Shown piece after piece: positions 51,001-59,845 of a DNA stretch of 64,000 bases. This DNA is from Flavobacteriia bacterium 40-80 (GTDB lineage Bacteria > Bacteroidota > Bacteroidia > Flavobacteriales_D > Crocinitomicaceae): NCBI GenBank assembly GCA_001899145.1, contig MKVF01000017.1:1-64000 (forward strand), read 5' to 3'. The position numbers and the translations under genes were made by a program. Below the pieces are notes generated by a model, which had not been told where the DNA came from, searched no databases, and worked only from the letters and a program-made list of their open reading frames with translations. How positions within the stretch are numbered: the stretch's first letter is position 1; every line of letters starts with the position of its first letter.

Positions 51001-51607
51001 TTCCACCGCTCAGACTCTGACTGTAACAACAGCCGGAAGCTATTATGTAAAAGTGACAGATGCAAACGGATGTAAAGACGCTGATACAGTTGTCATAACG
51101 GAGAATCTGCTTCCTGTGATAAACGGTATCTCCGATTCCAATAACGGATGTGATTTTGATTTCGGAATAACCGGGGCAACCGATGTCAATTTTTATACAT
51201 GGGATTTCGGAGATGGAACAACAACAACTTCGATCACAGCAAACATATCCCATGCTTATGAGCAGGACGGAAATTATACTGTTAAAGTGACTGCTTCCAA
51301 CGATTGTGGTTCTGTGACAAAACAGAAATCCGTCGCTTGTATTAAGTTAAAAGTCAACGATGCTGAATTAACGCACAAGCTTACACTTTACCCGAATCCG
51401 GCATCCGGTAATATTATTATCGAAGGAGATTTGGGAATAGAAAACATTACATTTATGGATGTTACGGGAAGAACCATTTATAAAAATGAATATCAAAACG
51501 CGCTCAGCTGCCAGATAAATATTTCACAGCTGTCAAGCGGGATTTATACGGTTATCATTAATACGGAAAAAGGTATCGTAACGAAAAAGCTGGAGGTTTT
51601 GAAATAA
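48050..51607 (+). CDS. Leucine-rich-repeat T9SS surface protein
   Basis: An 1185-residue secreted protein (signal peptide to about residue 21). Two 'IPDPVFKAFL' / 'IPDANFKAALLGN' prefix segments with Asp-rich loops ('DANHDGEIQVSEAT') begin LRR blocks. Residues 412-690 contain about 14 units of 21 residues with the pattern LxCSxNxLxxLDxSxNTALT, which builds a Cys/Asn ladder. Three near-identical 70-residue Ig-like modules follow from about 813, repeating at 210 bp, then a PKD-like domain ('FYTWDFGDGTTTTS') and a type A T9SS sorting tail ('LTLYPNPASGNIIIEGD', 'SGIYTVIINTEKGIV'). Probably a surface adhesin or binding protein. Confidence 0.9.
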   Translation: MKKIILLGILSTITAFTTTAQNVYIPDPVFKAFLVNHSYPSNPTGPNGITIYLDANHDGEIQVSEATNYTSDVFSHGFALNGSTNPIYDLTGIEAFKKIEYLNISNCPLTTPLTINGCTSLKTLKCTNVSFTTFSMNNSAVKELELVNCSSLTSVTLAGFGLETLRINNNSNLTSVNLGIHTALTMFQCGMNPLLTSLDVSRCAALQHFYAQGNQLSSLNLANGHPQSFIGINVTGYPNLTCIKVDNVMVSDYLWGNGYPYEFDAWAAFDTDCTPPGPCVVAIPDANFKAALLGNSAINTNGNNEIECAEATAYTGAINVNNITISNLKGIEAFVNITSFSGNNIQVGYGSPTPIDTLDLNNFTSLTSVSFTGNVGLKYLKLSGCTALTNVDVSTGFAAGVGVNLNGCTALTSLNLNNKKLNALNVNGCTALTSLNCSNNLLTTLDVSSNTALTALDCSKNQLTSLNTFNQANLSTLNCSYNQLPYLIVSLNTGLTTLDCSHNNITYLDVNNNTLLTSLNCSYNQLPNLSTNNTGLLTNLDCSHNQLTNLNIANSTSLTMLNCSFNLLPALNVSNNTAIVNLYCSDNLLPTIDISNNNPALAKLDCSNNLLTTIDISVNTALKDLNCSGNQLPYIDFSNNTSLLILYCNNNQLTSLNLNAPNLVLLDCSKNPFTSLDFSSQHIRLLYCSDMPLLSSLNLKNGYNPDYVTIIANNNPALNCIQVDSAAYSYAHWTTGNLAFAFDAGVFFSKDCASSSCVIAGTDFHTACGSFTWIDGINYTSSNSTATYLIPHAAAGGCDSLVTLDLTILDLPAVNLGVDTAICAGTSVMLNAGNAGAYYLWNDNSTAQTLAVTTSGAYFVKVTDANNCSKSDTIVITQNALPVVNLGVDTAICAGISVTLNAGNTGAYYLWNDNSAAQTLAVTTSGTYFVKVTDANSCSKSDTIIIAQNALPAVNLGPDAWICAGSSLTLDAENSGSSYLWNDNSTAQTLTVTTAGSYYVKVTDANGCKDADTVVITENLLPVINGISDSNNGCDFDFGITGATDVNFYTWDFGDGTTTTSITANISHAYEQDGNYTVKVTASNDCGSVTKQKSVACIKLKVNDAELTHKLTLYPNPASGNIIIEGDLGIENITFMDVTGRTIYKNEYQNALSCQINISQLSSGIYTVIINTEKGIVTKKLEVLK
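50490..51119 (+). repeat. Three direct repeats of 210 bp in the LRR protein gene
   Basis: Units begin at about 50490, 50700 and 50910, each coding a 70-residue module ('VNLGVDTAICAG', 'AYYLWNDNS', 'AQTLAVTTSG', 'FVKVTDAN'). The first two are nearly identical in DNA; the third is diverged. The exact phase and length make recombination-driven copy change likely. Confidence 0.9.
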
Positions 51608-51633
51608 AGCTATCGGAATTTTATAGGAAAGTT

Positions 51634-51660
51634 AAGGAGGTAGAAATGCCTCCTTTTACA
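51634..51660 (+). terminator. Weak Rho-independent terminator after the LRR gene
   Basis: The hairpin AAGGAGG / CCTCCTT with a short T-run. Confidence 0.65.
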
Positions 51661-51662
51661 TT

Positions 51663-52898
51663 TTACTGATGGGATTTGTTTAAAGTGGTCCCTAACCGGT
51701 TAAGAATCAGGAAGAGTAAAACGATCCATAGAGGAAGGGAAAAAATGATCAGCCTGTCTGCCTGCCAGAAAGAAATCCCGGAAGAGAAAATGATATAAAA
51801 TAATAATAAGCCGATCGCCGTTGACTGCCAGTTGATTACCAGCTTTTTGGAAAACAGATCTCTGATTGATAAAATAATAAATGCAGCAAAAAGGAAATAA
51901 AAGAAAATGTAAAGCTTTTCGTTGTAAACAGCCATAAATTTGACATATTTCGGAGCGGATTTTCCGGAAGGAAGAATAATATTTGTTCCATACCCGGTAA
52001 CATTGTCCTGTATATTTTTAAAATAGAGCTTTAAAAAAGTATTCCGGTGATTCCAGAGATAATGTCTTTTTTCTGAAACATCCATATTGAGCGCAATTTC
52101 CTGTGATACGGCAACTTCGCTGATTTGCTCAATTTCCTGGATTCCCTGTGCCAGCAGGTATTTATCAAATGTCAGGCTGCCGATCTCTGATATTTTAAAC
52201 AGGTCATATTTCGCTTTCATTGCAGTTAGCTGTAGGAGAACCGGAGTAACCGCCAACAGAAGGAGCAGCATTAATTTTACGTTTTTCCGGTACGTTTTGA
52301 AAAAATATACTCCTGTCACCAGCAAAAAGAAAAGAAACGGATACAAAAACAAGGGTTTTGTGACAGCCAGCAGCGCGAAGAGAAATAAGATGCTCACAGC
52401 AGTCTTAAATTCAAACCTTTTTTTGAGCGTCTTGCAAGTAATAAAGGTAATTAGTGAGAGCAATAAAACGGACATTACTTCTGTAAGCCCGTGAAATGTG
52501 TAAGAGATCAAGGAAATGTTGATGACAAAGAAAAAAACTGCAATGATTCTGTAGATCGGTTTTCCGCTGATCTCCTTGACACAGTAATAAACCAGGTTAG
52601 CGCTGGTAAGCCAGAAGAGCAGCTGTAACAGGACTACGAGCCAGGCTCCGCCCAAATAGTAGGACAAGGCCAGAAAGCAGGAATAGAAAAATGGCCTGAT
52701 CAGCGAATCTCCCTGAGCTGAAAAATCAAAAAATTCTTTTCCAGCGTTAAAATAAGTTTTTGAATCACTGGTAAACAGCAATAAATCGTCTGACGGGCGG
52801 AAAGGAGAATTGAGGATAATTCCCGTTAAGAAAAGCAGCAATATTCCGTTTAACAGGAAAAATTCTTTATTTGCTAATCGCTTATATACCGCCCGCAT
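51663..52898 (-). CDS. Polytopic membrane protein, GT-C glycosyltransferase-like
   Basis: A 411-residue membrane protein with about ten predicted helices. The first periplasmic loop holds 'LLLFTSDSKTYFNAGKEFF' and 'DSLIRPFFYSCFLALSYYLG', resembling the acidic-residue loop and the following Pro-rich helix of GT-C lipid-linked glycosyltransferases, but no family could be named with certainty. The C-terminal third carries a periplasmic loop and two more helices. It lies 2 bp after der on the same strand, so it may be co-transcribed. Confidence 0.6.
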   Translation of the reverse strand: MRAVYKRLANKEFFLLNGILLLFLTGIILNSPFRPSDDLLLFTSDSKTYFNAGKEFFDFSAQGDSLIRPFFYSCFLALSYYLGGAWLVVLLQLLFWLTSANLVYYCVKEISGKPIYRIIAVFFFVINISLISYTFHGLTEVMSVLLLSLITFITCKTLKKRFEFKTAVSILFLFALLAVTKPLFLYPFLFFLLVTGVYFFKTYRKNVKLMLLLLLAVTPVLLQLTAMKAKYDLFKISEIGSLTFDKYLLAQGIQEIEQISEVAVSQEIALNMDVSEKRHYLWNHRNTFLKLYFKNIQDNVTGYGTNIILPSGKSAPKYVKFMAVYNEKLYIFFYFLFAAFIILSIRDLFSKKLVINWQSTAIGLLLFYIIFSSGISFWQADRLIIFSLPLWIVLLFLILNRLGTTLNKSHQ

Positions 52899-52900
52899 TC

Positions 52901-54208
52901 TTATTTCTTTCTGAAGAATATCCGGATCGGAATACCTTCAAAATTGTAGTGTTCTCTCAGCTTATTTTCCAGAAAGCGTTTGTAGGAATCCGGGACATAT
53001 TGAGGGAGATTACAGAAGAAAGCAAATGCCGGATATTTGATGGGCAGCTGCGTAATATATTTAATCTGGATGTATTTTCCTTTTACGGATGGAGGAGGTG
53101 TATGCTCAATAATCGGAAGCATGACATCGTTCAGCTCGGAAGTGGAAATACGGATATTCCGGCTTTCATAAACTTCTATGGCTTTCTCCAAGGCTTTATG
53201 TAAACGCTGCTTAGTGATGGTTGAAGTGAAGAGAATCGGAACATCATTGTAAGGCGCCAGCTCTGCCCGAAGCTTTTCTTCATATTCCAGCAGAGTTTTG
53301 TGATCCTTTTCTACCAGATCCCACTTGTTTACCAGCAACACCACACCTTTATTGTTTTTTTCGATCATGTAGTAAATGGTCAGGTCCTGTTTCTGAAGCC
53401 CTTCGACAGCATCTATCATCATGATACAGATATCGGATTCCTCAATGGCTCTGACCGAACGCAATGTCGAATAATATTCAATATCTTCTGTTACCTTATT
53501 TTTCTTTCTTAATCCGGCAGTGTCAATAAGCAGGAAATCAAAACCAAATGATTTATAGCGTGTGTGGATTGCATCACGTGTTGTTCCGGAGATATCCGTA
53601 ACAATATTTCTTTCTTGTCCTGTAATAGCATTTACAAACGAAGATTTACCAACATTCGGGCGACCTACAACCGCAATTCGGGGTAAAGCATCTTCTTCTG
53701 AAAAATCTGCTTCCGGCTCAAAATCTTTTGTGACTTCGTCCAGTAAATCTCCCGTACCGCCGCCATTAACTGCTGATATTTCAAAGACATCGCCTAATCC
53801 AAGGCTCCAGAACTCCGCGGACATACCCATTCGCTGCGTATTATCCACTTTGTTGGCAATGATAAATACTTTCTTTTTTGACTTACGAAGTAAAGAAGCG
53901 ACCAGCTTATCCATGTCTGTAATACCAATAACCGCATCTACCACGAACAGAATCACATTCGCTTCATCAATAGCAAGCTCTACCTGTTTACGGATTTCCC
54001 CTTCAAAAATATCTTCAGACCCTTTAACATAACCGCCTGTATCAATAACTGAGAAATTAATCCCGTTCCATTCCCCTTTTCCGTAAATACGGTCGCGGGT
54101 AACACCGCTTACTTCTTTTACGATCGCGTCCCTTGATTCCGTTAAACGGTTGAAAAGTGTTGACTTTCCAACATTTGGACGCCCTACTATTGCTATGATA
54201 TTACTCAT
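52901..54208 (-). CDS. der: Ribosome biogenesis GTPase Der
   Basis: A 435-residue double GTPase (EngA) needed for 50S maturation. Two G domains, each with P-loop 'GRPNVGKS' (near residues 8 and 182), 'GVTRDR' / 'GTTRDAI' switch regions, DTGG / DTAG, and the NKVD / NKWD base-specificity motifs. The C-terminal KH-like domain ends '[15 protein letters not shown]', typical for Der. It is 90 bp downstream of era, separated by a 7-bp-period repeat. Confidence 0.97.
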   Translation of the reverse strand: MSNIIAIVGRPNVGKSTLFNRLTESRDAIVKEVSGVTRDRIYGKGEWNGINFSVIDTGGYVKGSEDIFEGEIRKQVELAIDEANVILFVVDAVIGITDMDKLVASLLRKSKKKVFIIANKVDNTQRMGMSAEFWSLGLGDVFEISAVNGGGTGDLLDEVTKDFEPEADFSEEDALPRIAVVGRPNVGKSSFVNAITGQERNIVTDISGTTRDAIHTRYKSFGFDFLLIDTAGLRKKNKVTEDIEYYSTLRSVRAIEESDICIMMIDAVEGLQKQDLTIYYMIEKNNKGVVLLVNKWDLVEKDHKTLLEYEEKLRAELAPYNDVPILFTSTITKQRLHKALEKAIEVYESRNIRISTSELNDVMLPIIEHTPPPSVKGKYIQIKYITQLPIKYPAFAFFCNLPQYVPDSYKRFLENKLREHYNFEGIPIRIFFRKK

Positions 54209-54264
54209 CTTCTTTACTTATTATGTTGTTTCTCAACAAGATTATTTCTTAACCCGCATTTCAC

Positions 54265-54299
54265 AATCTGCAATTTGCAATCTGTAATCTGCAATTTTT
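54265..54299. repeat. Intergenic 7-bp-period repeat beside era
   Basis: Five consecutive heptads, AATCTGC, AATTTGC, AATCTGT, AATCTGC and AATTTTT, run directly up to the era stop codon in the 90-bp der-era gap. Confidence 0.8.
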
Positions 54300-55174
54300 T
54301 AATACCCGTACTTTTTTAATTTCAGATCATCTGTTCTCCAGTCTTTATCTACTTTGACAAATGTTTCCAGATAAACTTTCTTCCCGACGAATGCCTCAAT
54401 ATCCTTTCGGGCATCATAACCGATCCGTTTCAGCATTGTTCCGCCTTTACCGATAATGATTCCTTTTTGAGAGTCACGTTCCACAACGATAACAGCCCGA
54501 ATCCGGATAATATGATCTTCTTCTAAATATTCCTCAACTTCTACCTGACTTGAATAGGGAATTTCCTTATCGGTATAAAGAAATATTTTTTCCCGTATCA
54601 TTTCAGAAATGAAGAAACGCATCGGGCGGTCTGAGATATCCTCCTTGTCGAAGTAAGGTGGATTTTCCGGAAGCAATTCCAGGATTCTGTCCCAGATCCA
54701 TTCTTTATTGAAGCCGTGAAGGGCAGAAGCAGGAATGATCTCAGCAGAAGGAAGGCGTTCCTTCCAATAGCTGATGCGCTCCACTACTTTTTCCTGTGTT
54801 CCCAGATCAATTTTGTTGATCACCAGTAGTATAGGAATCCGTAAGCGCTGGATGCGTTCCAGTGTTCCGGGATGATTCATCTCATTTTCGAAGATATCTG
54901 TTATAAAGATAAGGATATCAGCATCTTTCAGAGATGTTTCAACATATCCCATCATCTGTTCATGCAGCTTGTAAGCAGCGTTAACCACACCCGGAGTATC
55001 AGAAAAAACGATCTGATAATCATCTCCGTTCACAATTCCGTGAATCCGGTGGCGGGTGGTCTGTGCCTTTGAGGTGACAATTGACAGCTTCTCTCCCAGC
55101 ATCTGGTTCATCAGTGTCGATTTCCCCACATTCGGACTCCCTACAATATTTACAAAACCTGCTTTATGCGACAT
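54299..55174 (-). CDS. era: GTPase Era
   Basis: A 291-residue essential GTPase in 30S assembly. The GTPase domain shows '[19 protein letters not shown]', 'TTRHRIHG', 'DTPGV' and 'NKID'; the C-terminal KH domain, which binds the 3' end of 16S rRNA, has 'IGKGGTMLKRIGYDARKDIE'. It lies upstream of der, both on the minus strand, so ribosome assembly GTPases sit together. Confidence 0.97.
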   Translation of the reverse strand: MSHKAGFVNIVGSPNVGKSTLMNQMLGEKLSIVTSKAQTTRHRIHGIVNGDDYQIVFSDTPGVVNAAYKLHEQMMGYVETSLKDADILIFITDIFENEMNHPGTLERIQRLRIPILLVINKIDLGTQEKVVERISYWKERLPSAEIIPASALHGFNKEWIWDRILELLPENPPYFDKEDISDRPMRFFISEMIREKIFLYTDKEIPYSSQVEVEEYLEEDHIIRIRAVIVVERDSQKGIIIGKGGTMLKRIGYDARKDIEAFVGKKVYLETFVKVDKDWRTDDLKLKKYGY

Positions 55175-55332
55175 CTTTCAAAAATAATTTGCAAAGTAAC
55201 GAATAATTACCGGCTTTTGAAAATCGCAGGTTATATGAACAGAATTAAAGCTCAGGGAAAAATTGATAAGAGTCATTCTTAAAGACAGGATTTTGGATTA
55301 TTTTATCTGTAATCGGGATTTATAGAATCTGG

Positions 55333-55372
55333 TTCATATTGATTTAATATACTTCATATTGGATTCATGATA
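55333..55372. repeat. Short direct repeats in the era-choice-of-anchor-I intergenic region
   Basis: TTCATATTG occurs at 55333 and 55353, a spacing of 20 bp, followed by ATTCATGA. A two-turn spacing could be a regulator site. The remaining sequence of this 272-bp gap shows nothing recognised. Confidence 0.4.
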
Positions 55373-55446
55373 AGATGATATAAACACAAGAACCAGCTAA
55401 AACAGGCTTAGTAAGCGCTGTGCAATTTTGCAAGAAAATAAGAAAT

Positions 55447-58400
55447 ATGAAAAAATGGATACTAACTATTGCTTGCTTTGCTGTTGGCTGTTTTGTCTGG
55501 GGGCAAACACAAGTAGCTTTTTGGGATTTTAATTCCACAACAAATGATGCAGCTACGGGTACAGGAGTTTTGACTCCGGCTGTAGGTTCGGGAAATATTG
55601 TTTTGTTGGGTGGAATTACAAATTCATTTTCTGCCGGATATTCAGCAGATTTAAACACGACAGACAATTCAGGATTGCAGACAACCTCTTATCCGTCTTC
55701 CGGATCACCAAAAACAGCAGGTGTTCAGTGGAATGTGAACACTACCGGACACTCTGATCTGAAATTTTCAGTGTGGCAGCGATTAAGTAATACCGCTGCA
55801 AATACATGGGTGTTGCAGTATTCTGCGGATGTTACAGGTGCAGCAACAGGAGGTATTGCAGTCTGGACAGATGCAACGGTGTATACGTTTACTCCTGCAC
55901 CGACCGGTACCGGAGATACCTGGCATGAACGGACATTTGATTTTTCCGCGATTACCTCTCTGAACAATAATCCGAATGCTGGTTTTAGAATAGTTTCGGA
56001 TTATGATCCTGTTTCAGGTGGTTACCTCGCTGCGAGATCAACAAGCACGTATGGTGGAGGTGGAACTTCCCGTTTCGATTTGTTCTCAATTGAGGAGGCT
56101 GCAGTTGTAATTCCGGATGCAAGTATTGCTGCTGCGTCTAATTTTATTATCTTGAATGAAGATGCGGGAGTTCATTCTATTCCGTTGACGATCTCTAACG
56201 GAAATTCTTCTCCTTCAAAAATCGCCGTGGCGCTATCTGTATATTCTGATGCGATATTAGATACAGACTTTACCTGGGTGAATGATACGATTGATATTCC
56301 TGCCAATACAAACGGAATTATAGATTTTCCAATTACTATCATTGACGATAATCTGAGTGAGCGTGCAGAAAAAATTATTGTGAAACTGATAGCGGGAGAT
56401 AACATGAATATTGACCCTGTAAATAACTATCAGATTATTTATGTTCAGGATAATGATTATGTTGCTCCGTCAGCATCCAATGAATTGCAACTTGAGTTAT
56501 TGACAAGCTTCTCTAATGGCGCGGCAGGATCAAACTCGGCTGAAATTGTTGCGTATGATTCTTCAAATTACCGTTTGTATATAGCAAACAGTATCGGGAA
56601 AAAGCTTGATATTGTTGATTTTTCTGATCCTTCTGCTCCATCACTGCTGAACAGTATTGATATTACAACGTACGGGAATATTAATTCTGTAACAGTGCAT
56701 AATGGTCTGGTTGCTTTGGCAATAGAAAATGCAAATGCGCAACTGAACGGATTTGTTGTATTTCTGGATGAAAACGGAGTATTGATCAATCAGGTAGAAG
56801 TTGGAGCTATGCCGGATATGATTACATTTAATAAGGATTTTACGAAAATACTGACAGCAAACGAAGGGGAACCGAGTAGTAATTATAGTGTCGATCCTGT
56901 TGGCTCTGTCTCAATCGTGGATTTGACATCAGGAGCAGCTGCTCTGACTCAGGCTGATGTTACCACTATCGGATTTGATGCTTATAACGGGCAGGAGACA
57001 CTATTAAGAAACCAGGGGATCCGGATTTTTTCTACTTCAGCTTCTGTAGCTCAGGATCTGGAACCGGAATATATAACTATCTCTGAAGATAATACAAAAG
57101 CGTATGTTTCTATTCAGGAAAATAATGCGATGGCAGTGATTGACATTGCAACGGCAACAATCGATACCATTTATGCTTTAGGTTATTCCGATTATTCATC
57201 AGGAAACGGACTGGATGCTTCCGATCAGAGTGGAGCTGTTCTGATTACGTCGGCACCGGTTAAAGGAGCTTTCATGCCGGACGCAATTGCTTATTCTTTT
57301 ATCAATGGTCAGGGATACATATTTTCAGCTAATGAAGGTGACTCCCGCGAGTTTGGGTCTGTTGTTGATGCAAAGCGTATCAGTTCTATGAATCTGGACC
57401 CGGTAGCATTTCCGGATCAGCACATTTTGAAAAATAATAAATTATTCGGTCGCTTAAACGGATTGACTTATTCCGGAGATACGGACGGTGATGGCGATTT
57501 TGATGAAATCCATGTAATGGGAGGACGTTCTTTTAGTATATGGAATGCTGCTACAGGCGAGCTGGTATTTGATTCTAAAGATTTACTGGAGCAAATCACT
57601 GCTAATCACCCGGTATTCGGACAATTCTTTAATGCCTCTAACGGAACAGGTGCTGCCACATTAAAAAACCGAAGTGATGACAAAGGTCCGGAGCCGGAAG
57701 GCGTGACAACGGCATTCATAGGTGGTAATCATTACTTATTTGTGTCTATGGAAAGAATCGGCGGTGTTATGGTATTTAATGTAAATGATCCGCAGAATCC
57801 TGTTTATTCAGGTTATGCAAACAATCGTACTTTAAATGGGAGCGGTCCTGATTTGGGAGCGGAAGGAATTATTTATATTGATGCGGCATCCTCTCCGAAT
57901 GGAAATGACATTTTAATTCTTGCAAATGAAGTAAGCTCTACGCTTTCAGTCTATCAGCTGAATACATGTGTCAGCCTGGCGGGAGGTTTGATTACTGCAT
58001 CTAAAACACTTTTCTGTCAGGGAGATACTGCATTACTGTCAATTGAACCAACACAAGGAACAACATTTGAATGGCTGCGGGATGGTCAGGTCTTGACTAA
58101 TGAAACAAATGACGAATTAATAGTCGATGCAGCAGGAGTATATAAAGTGTTTGTTAACAGTACAACTCACGCTTGTGAAGCTACTTCAGAAGGGATTGAA
58201 ATTAACGTAAATACGCTTCCTTCAGTTGCTGCTACAGCTTCAAAAACATCTTTATGTACAGGTGAATCTGTTATATTGACGGCAAACGGAGCAGTAACGT
58301 ATGTATGGAATAACAGCGTTCAGAACGGAGTGGCATTTCAACCGGTTCAAACAACCACTTACGAAGTTACCGGTACGGATATTAACGGATGTACAAATAC

Positions 58401-58896
58401 GGATGAGGTAACGGTTGATGTAAATGCTTTACCGGTAGTGAGTCTGGGGAATGATGTGACTGTATGTCAAAGTCAGACACCGGTTACTTTAAATGCAGGA
58501 ACACATACAGCTTATAATTGGAGTACCGGAGCGACAACTTCGTCGATTCAGGTTTTCGCTTCCGGGACATTTAGCGTAACTGTCAAAAATGCGGCAGGTT
58601 GTTCTGCAACAGATGCCGTTCAGGTTACTGTAGAGAACTGTTTGGGAGTTGATGAGTTAACAAATGCTATCGGTGTGTACCCGAATCCTGTTACAGATCA
58701 GTTGACTATCGAAACAGACGGATTGTTATTACAGGCTGTATATGTTTATGATATGCAGGGTAGAATTCAGAAAGAAATGAAAGCACATTCAACAACATCT
58801 TTGAAAATCAATTTAAGTGAACTTCCTGCGGGAATCTATCAGATAAAAATGATCACTGAAAAAGGAGTGCATCATCATTCCGTTTCGAAGTTGTAA
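55447..58896 (+). CDS. Choice-of-anchor-I T9SS protein with Calx-beta and Ig-like domains
   Basis: An 1149-residue secreted protein. The start at 55447 gives the signal peptide 'MKKWILTIACFAVGCFVWGQ'; an upstream GTG at 55420 is possible. Residues 21-225 look like a jelly-roll domain. A Calx-beta-like domain (about 225-345) follows, then the choice-of-anchor-I propeller (about 350-840: 'LELLTSFSNGAAGSNSAEIV', 'PEYITISEDNTKAYVS', 'EPEGVTTAFIGGNHYLFVSM'), related to extracellular esterase/phosphatase-like propellers. Ig-like modules and a type A sorting tail ('IGVYPNPVTDQLTIETDG', 'PAGIYQIKMITEKGVHHH') close the protein. Confidence 0.88.
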   Translation: MKKWILTIACFAVGCFVWGQTQVAFWDFNSTTNDAATGTGVLTPAVGSGNIVLLGGITNSFSAGYSADLNTTDNSGLQTTSYPSSGSPKTAGVQWNVNTTGHSDLKFSVWQRLSNTAANTWVLQYSADVTGAATGGIAVWTDATVYTFTPAPTGTGDTWHERTFDFSAITSLNNNPNAGFRIVSDYDPVSGGYLAARSTSTYGGGGTSRFDLFSIEEAAVVIPDASIAAASNFIILNEDAGVHSIPLTISNGNSSPSKIAVALSVYSDAILDTDFTWVNDTIDIPANTNGIIDFPITIIDDNLSERAEKIIVKLIAGDNMNIDPVNNYQIIYVQDNDYVAPSASNELQLELLTSFSNGAAGSNSAEIVAYDSSNYRLYIANSIGKKLDIVDFSDPSAPSLLNSIDITTYGNINSVTVHNGLVALAIENANAQLNGFVVFLDENGVLINQVEVGAMPDMITFNKDFTKILTANEGEPSSNYSVDPVGSVSIVDLTSGAAALTQADVTTIGFDAYNGQETLLRNQGIRIFSTSASVAQDLEPEYITISEDNTKAYVSIQENNAMAVIDIATATIDTIYALGYSDYSSGNGLDASDQSGAVLITSAPVKGAFMPDAIAYSFINGQGYIFSANEGDSREFGSVVDAKRISSMNLDPVAFPDQHILKNNKLFGRLNGLTYSGDTDGDGDFDEIHVMGGRSFSIWNAATGELVFDSKDLLEQITANHPVFGQFFNASNGTGAATLKNRSDDKGPEPEGVTTAFIGGNHYLFVSMERIGGVMVFNVNDPQNPVYSGYANNRTLNGSGPDLGAEGIIYIDAASSPNGNDILILANEVSSTLSVYQLNTCVSLAGGLITASKTLFCQGDTALLSIEPTQGTTFEWLRDGQVLTNETNDELIVDAAGVYKVFVNSTTHACEATSEGIEINVNTLPSVAATASKTSLCTGESVILTANGAVTYVWNNSVQNGVAFQPVQTTTYEVTGTDINGCTNTDEVTVDVNALPVVSLGNDVTVCQSQTPVTLNAGTHTAYNWSTGATTSSIQVFASGTFSVTVKNAAGCSATDAVQVTVENCLGVDELTNAIGVYPNPVTDQLTIETDGLLLQAVYVYDMQGRIQKEMKAHSTTSLKINLSELPAGIYQIKMITEKGVHHHSVSKL

Positions 58897-58920
58897 TACG
58901 AGAATCACAACAATAAGATA

Positions 58921-58953
58921 AAAGAGGTCACCCATTAAAGTGACCTCTTTTTA
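58921..58953. terminator. Rho-independent terminator after the choice-of-anchor-I gene
   Basis: The hairpin AAAGAGGTCACC..TTAAA..GTGACCTCTTT with T-run; the reverse strand A-run could also serve the convergent barrel gene. Confidence 0.88.
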
Positions 58954-58988
58954 GTATCAGACAGATATTATTTGAATATACTATTTAC

Positions 58989-59783
58989 TTAGAAATTGAA
59001 AGAAAAACCTATTTGTGCTCCTGCTGTCCAGTATTTTCGCGCATACGAAGCTTGTTTGTTGAGTGTGTTGAACAACGAATATCTGAATTCCGGAAGCAGA
59101 TAGAAATAAAGTCCATTGGTGATTCGGAATTGAACTCCGGCCTGAATATAAGCCATGATATTGAAATCATTTACCGCATTACGTAAAGGTGTTTTTGTTG
59201 TTGTTTCCACTTTTTTTTCAGTTACCGTTGTCAACGTGTTTTTTGAGCCGAATATTACTTGCGGAGCAAATCCTAATCCTCCGGTGAACTGTATTTTTTT
59301 TCCTGTGATATAAGTGATGCCGACAGGAACGGATAGCAGCTGGTATTTATTGGTATAATTATAAGCCGAATCCGTTGTTGGAGATTTCCAATTGTACTTT
59401 TCAGCTGTCTGGGAATAATCGAAGCCGAAATTCACATAGAAGCCTTTGCTTACTGAAATCTTATAATTAATATTGAAAACAGGTGTTACCATTCCTTTTT
59501 CATCTTTCTTTAAGCCCAGAGGTTCACTGAATAAATTATTTGTTTCGGAATTAAGAGGCTGTGTAAACTGTGCTCCCCCGCCAATGAACAAAAAAGACTT
59601 TCCTGTCATGTCTTCTTCAATTTTTGCTTTTTTTTCTTTCGGAGCTTTCATTTTCTCCTTTTTTTCCTTGCTTTCAGTTTTTTCAGCTGAAGGGACGATT
59701 TTGCCTGATTCTATTTGGGAAAAATTATGATTTGCGAAGAATAAAACGCTTACAAAAACATAAAAAAGATTATTTTTACTCAT
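58989..59783 (-). CDS. Outer-membrane beta-barrel protein with Lys/Glu-rich linker
   Basis: A 264-residue secreted protein; the signal peptide ends about residue 23 ('HNFSQ'). Residues 26-62 are almost only Lys, Glu and Ala ('EKTESKEKKEKMKAPKEKKA'), then a barrel-like region ('FLFIGGGAQFTQPLNSETNN', 'FYVNFGFDYSQTAEKYNWKS') ends with 'GAQIGFSFNF', the strong C-terminal Phe of outer-membrane barrels. It is divergent from an AsmA-like gene that has a similarly charged tail. Function unknown. Confidence 0.8.
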   Translation of the reverse strand: MSKNNLFYVFVSVLFFANHNFSQIESGKIVPSAEKTESKEKKEKMKAPKEKKAKIEEDMTGKSFLFIGGGAQFTQPLNSETNNLFSEPLGLKKDEKGMVTPVFNINYKISVSKGFYVNFGFDYSQTAEKYNWKSPTTDSAYNYTNKYQLLSVPVGITYITGKKIQFTGGLGFAPQVIFGSKNTLTTVTEKKVETTTKTPLRNAVNDFNIMAYIQAGVQFRITNGLYFYLLPEFRYSLFNTLNKQASYARKYWTAGAQIGFSFNF

Positions 59784-59845
59784 GTTTTAACGAAATTGAA
59801 ATATTTTACGTTAACGACAAATATCGTGAATAATTACTGAGTATT

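Noticed and set aside
48050-51607. Tandem repeats in the LRR gene considered as a CRISPR-like array
   Set aside because: The repeats are in frame, code for leucine-rich and Ig-like modules, and have no spacers of unique sequence between identical repeats.
53562-54032. 156-codon plus-strand frame inside der
   Set aside because: Antisense to an essential GTPase with both GTPase domains intact; Ser/Thr-rich translation typical of a shadow.
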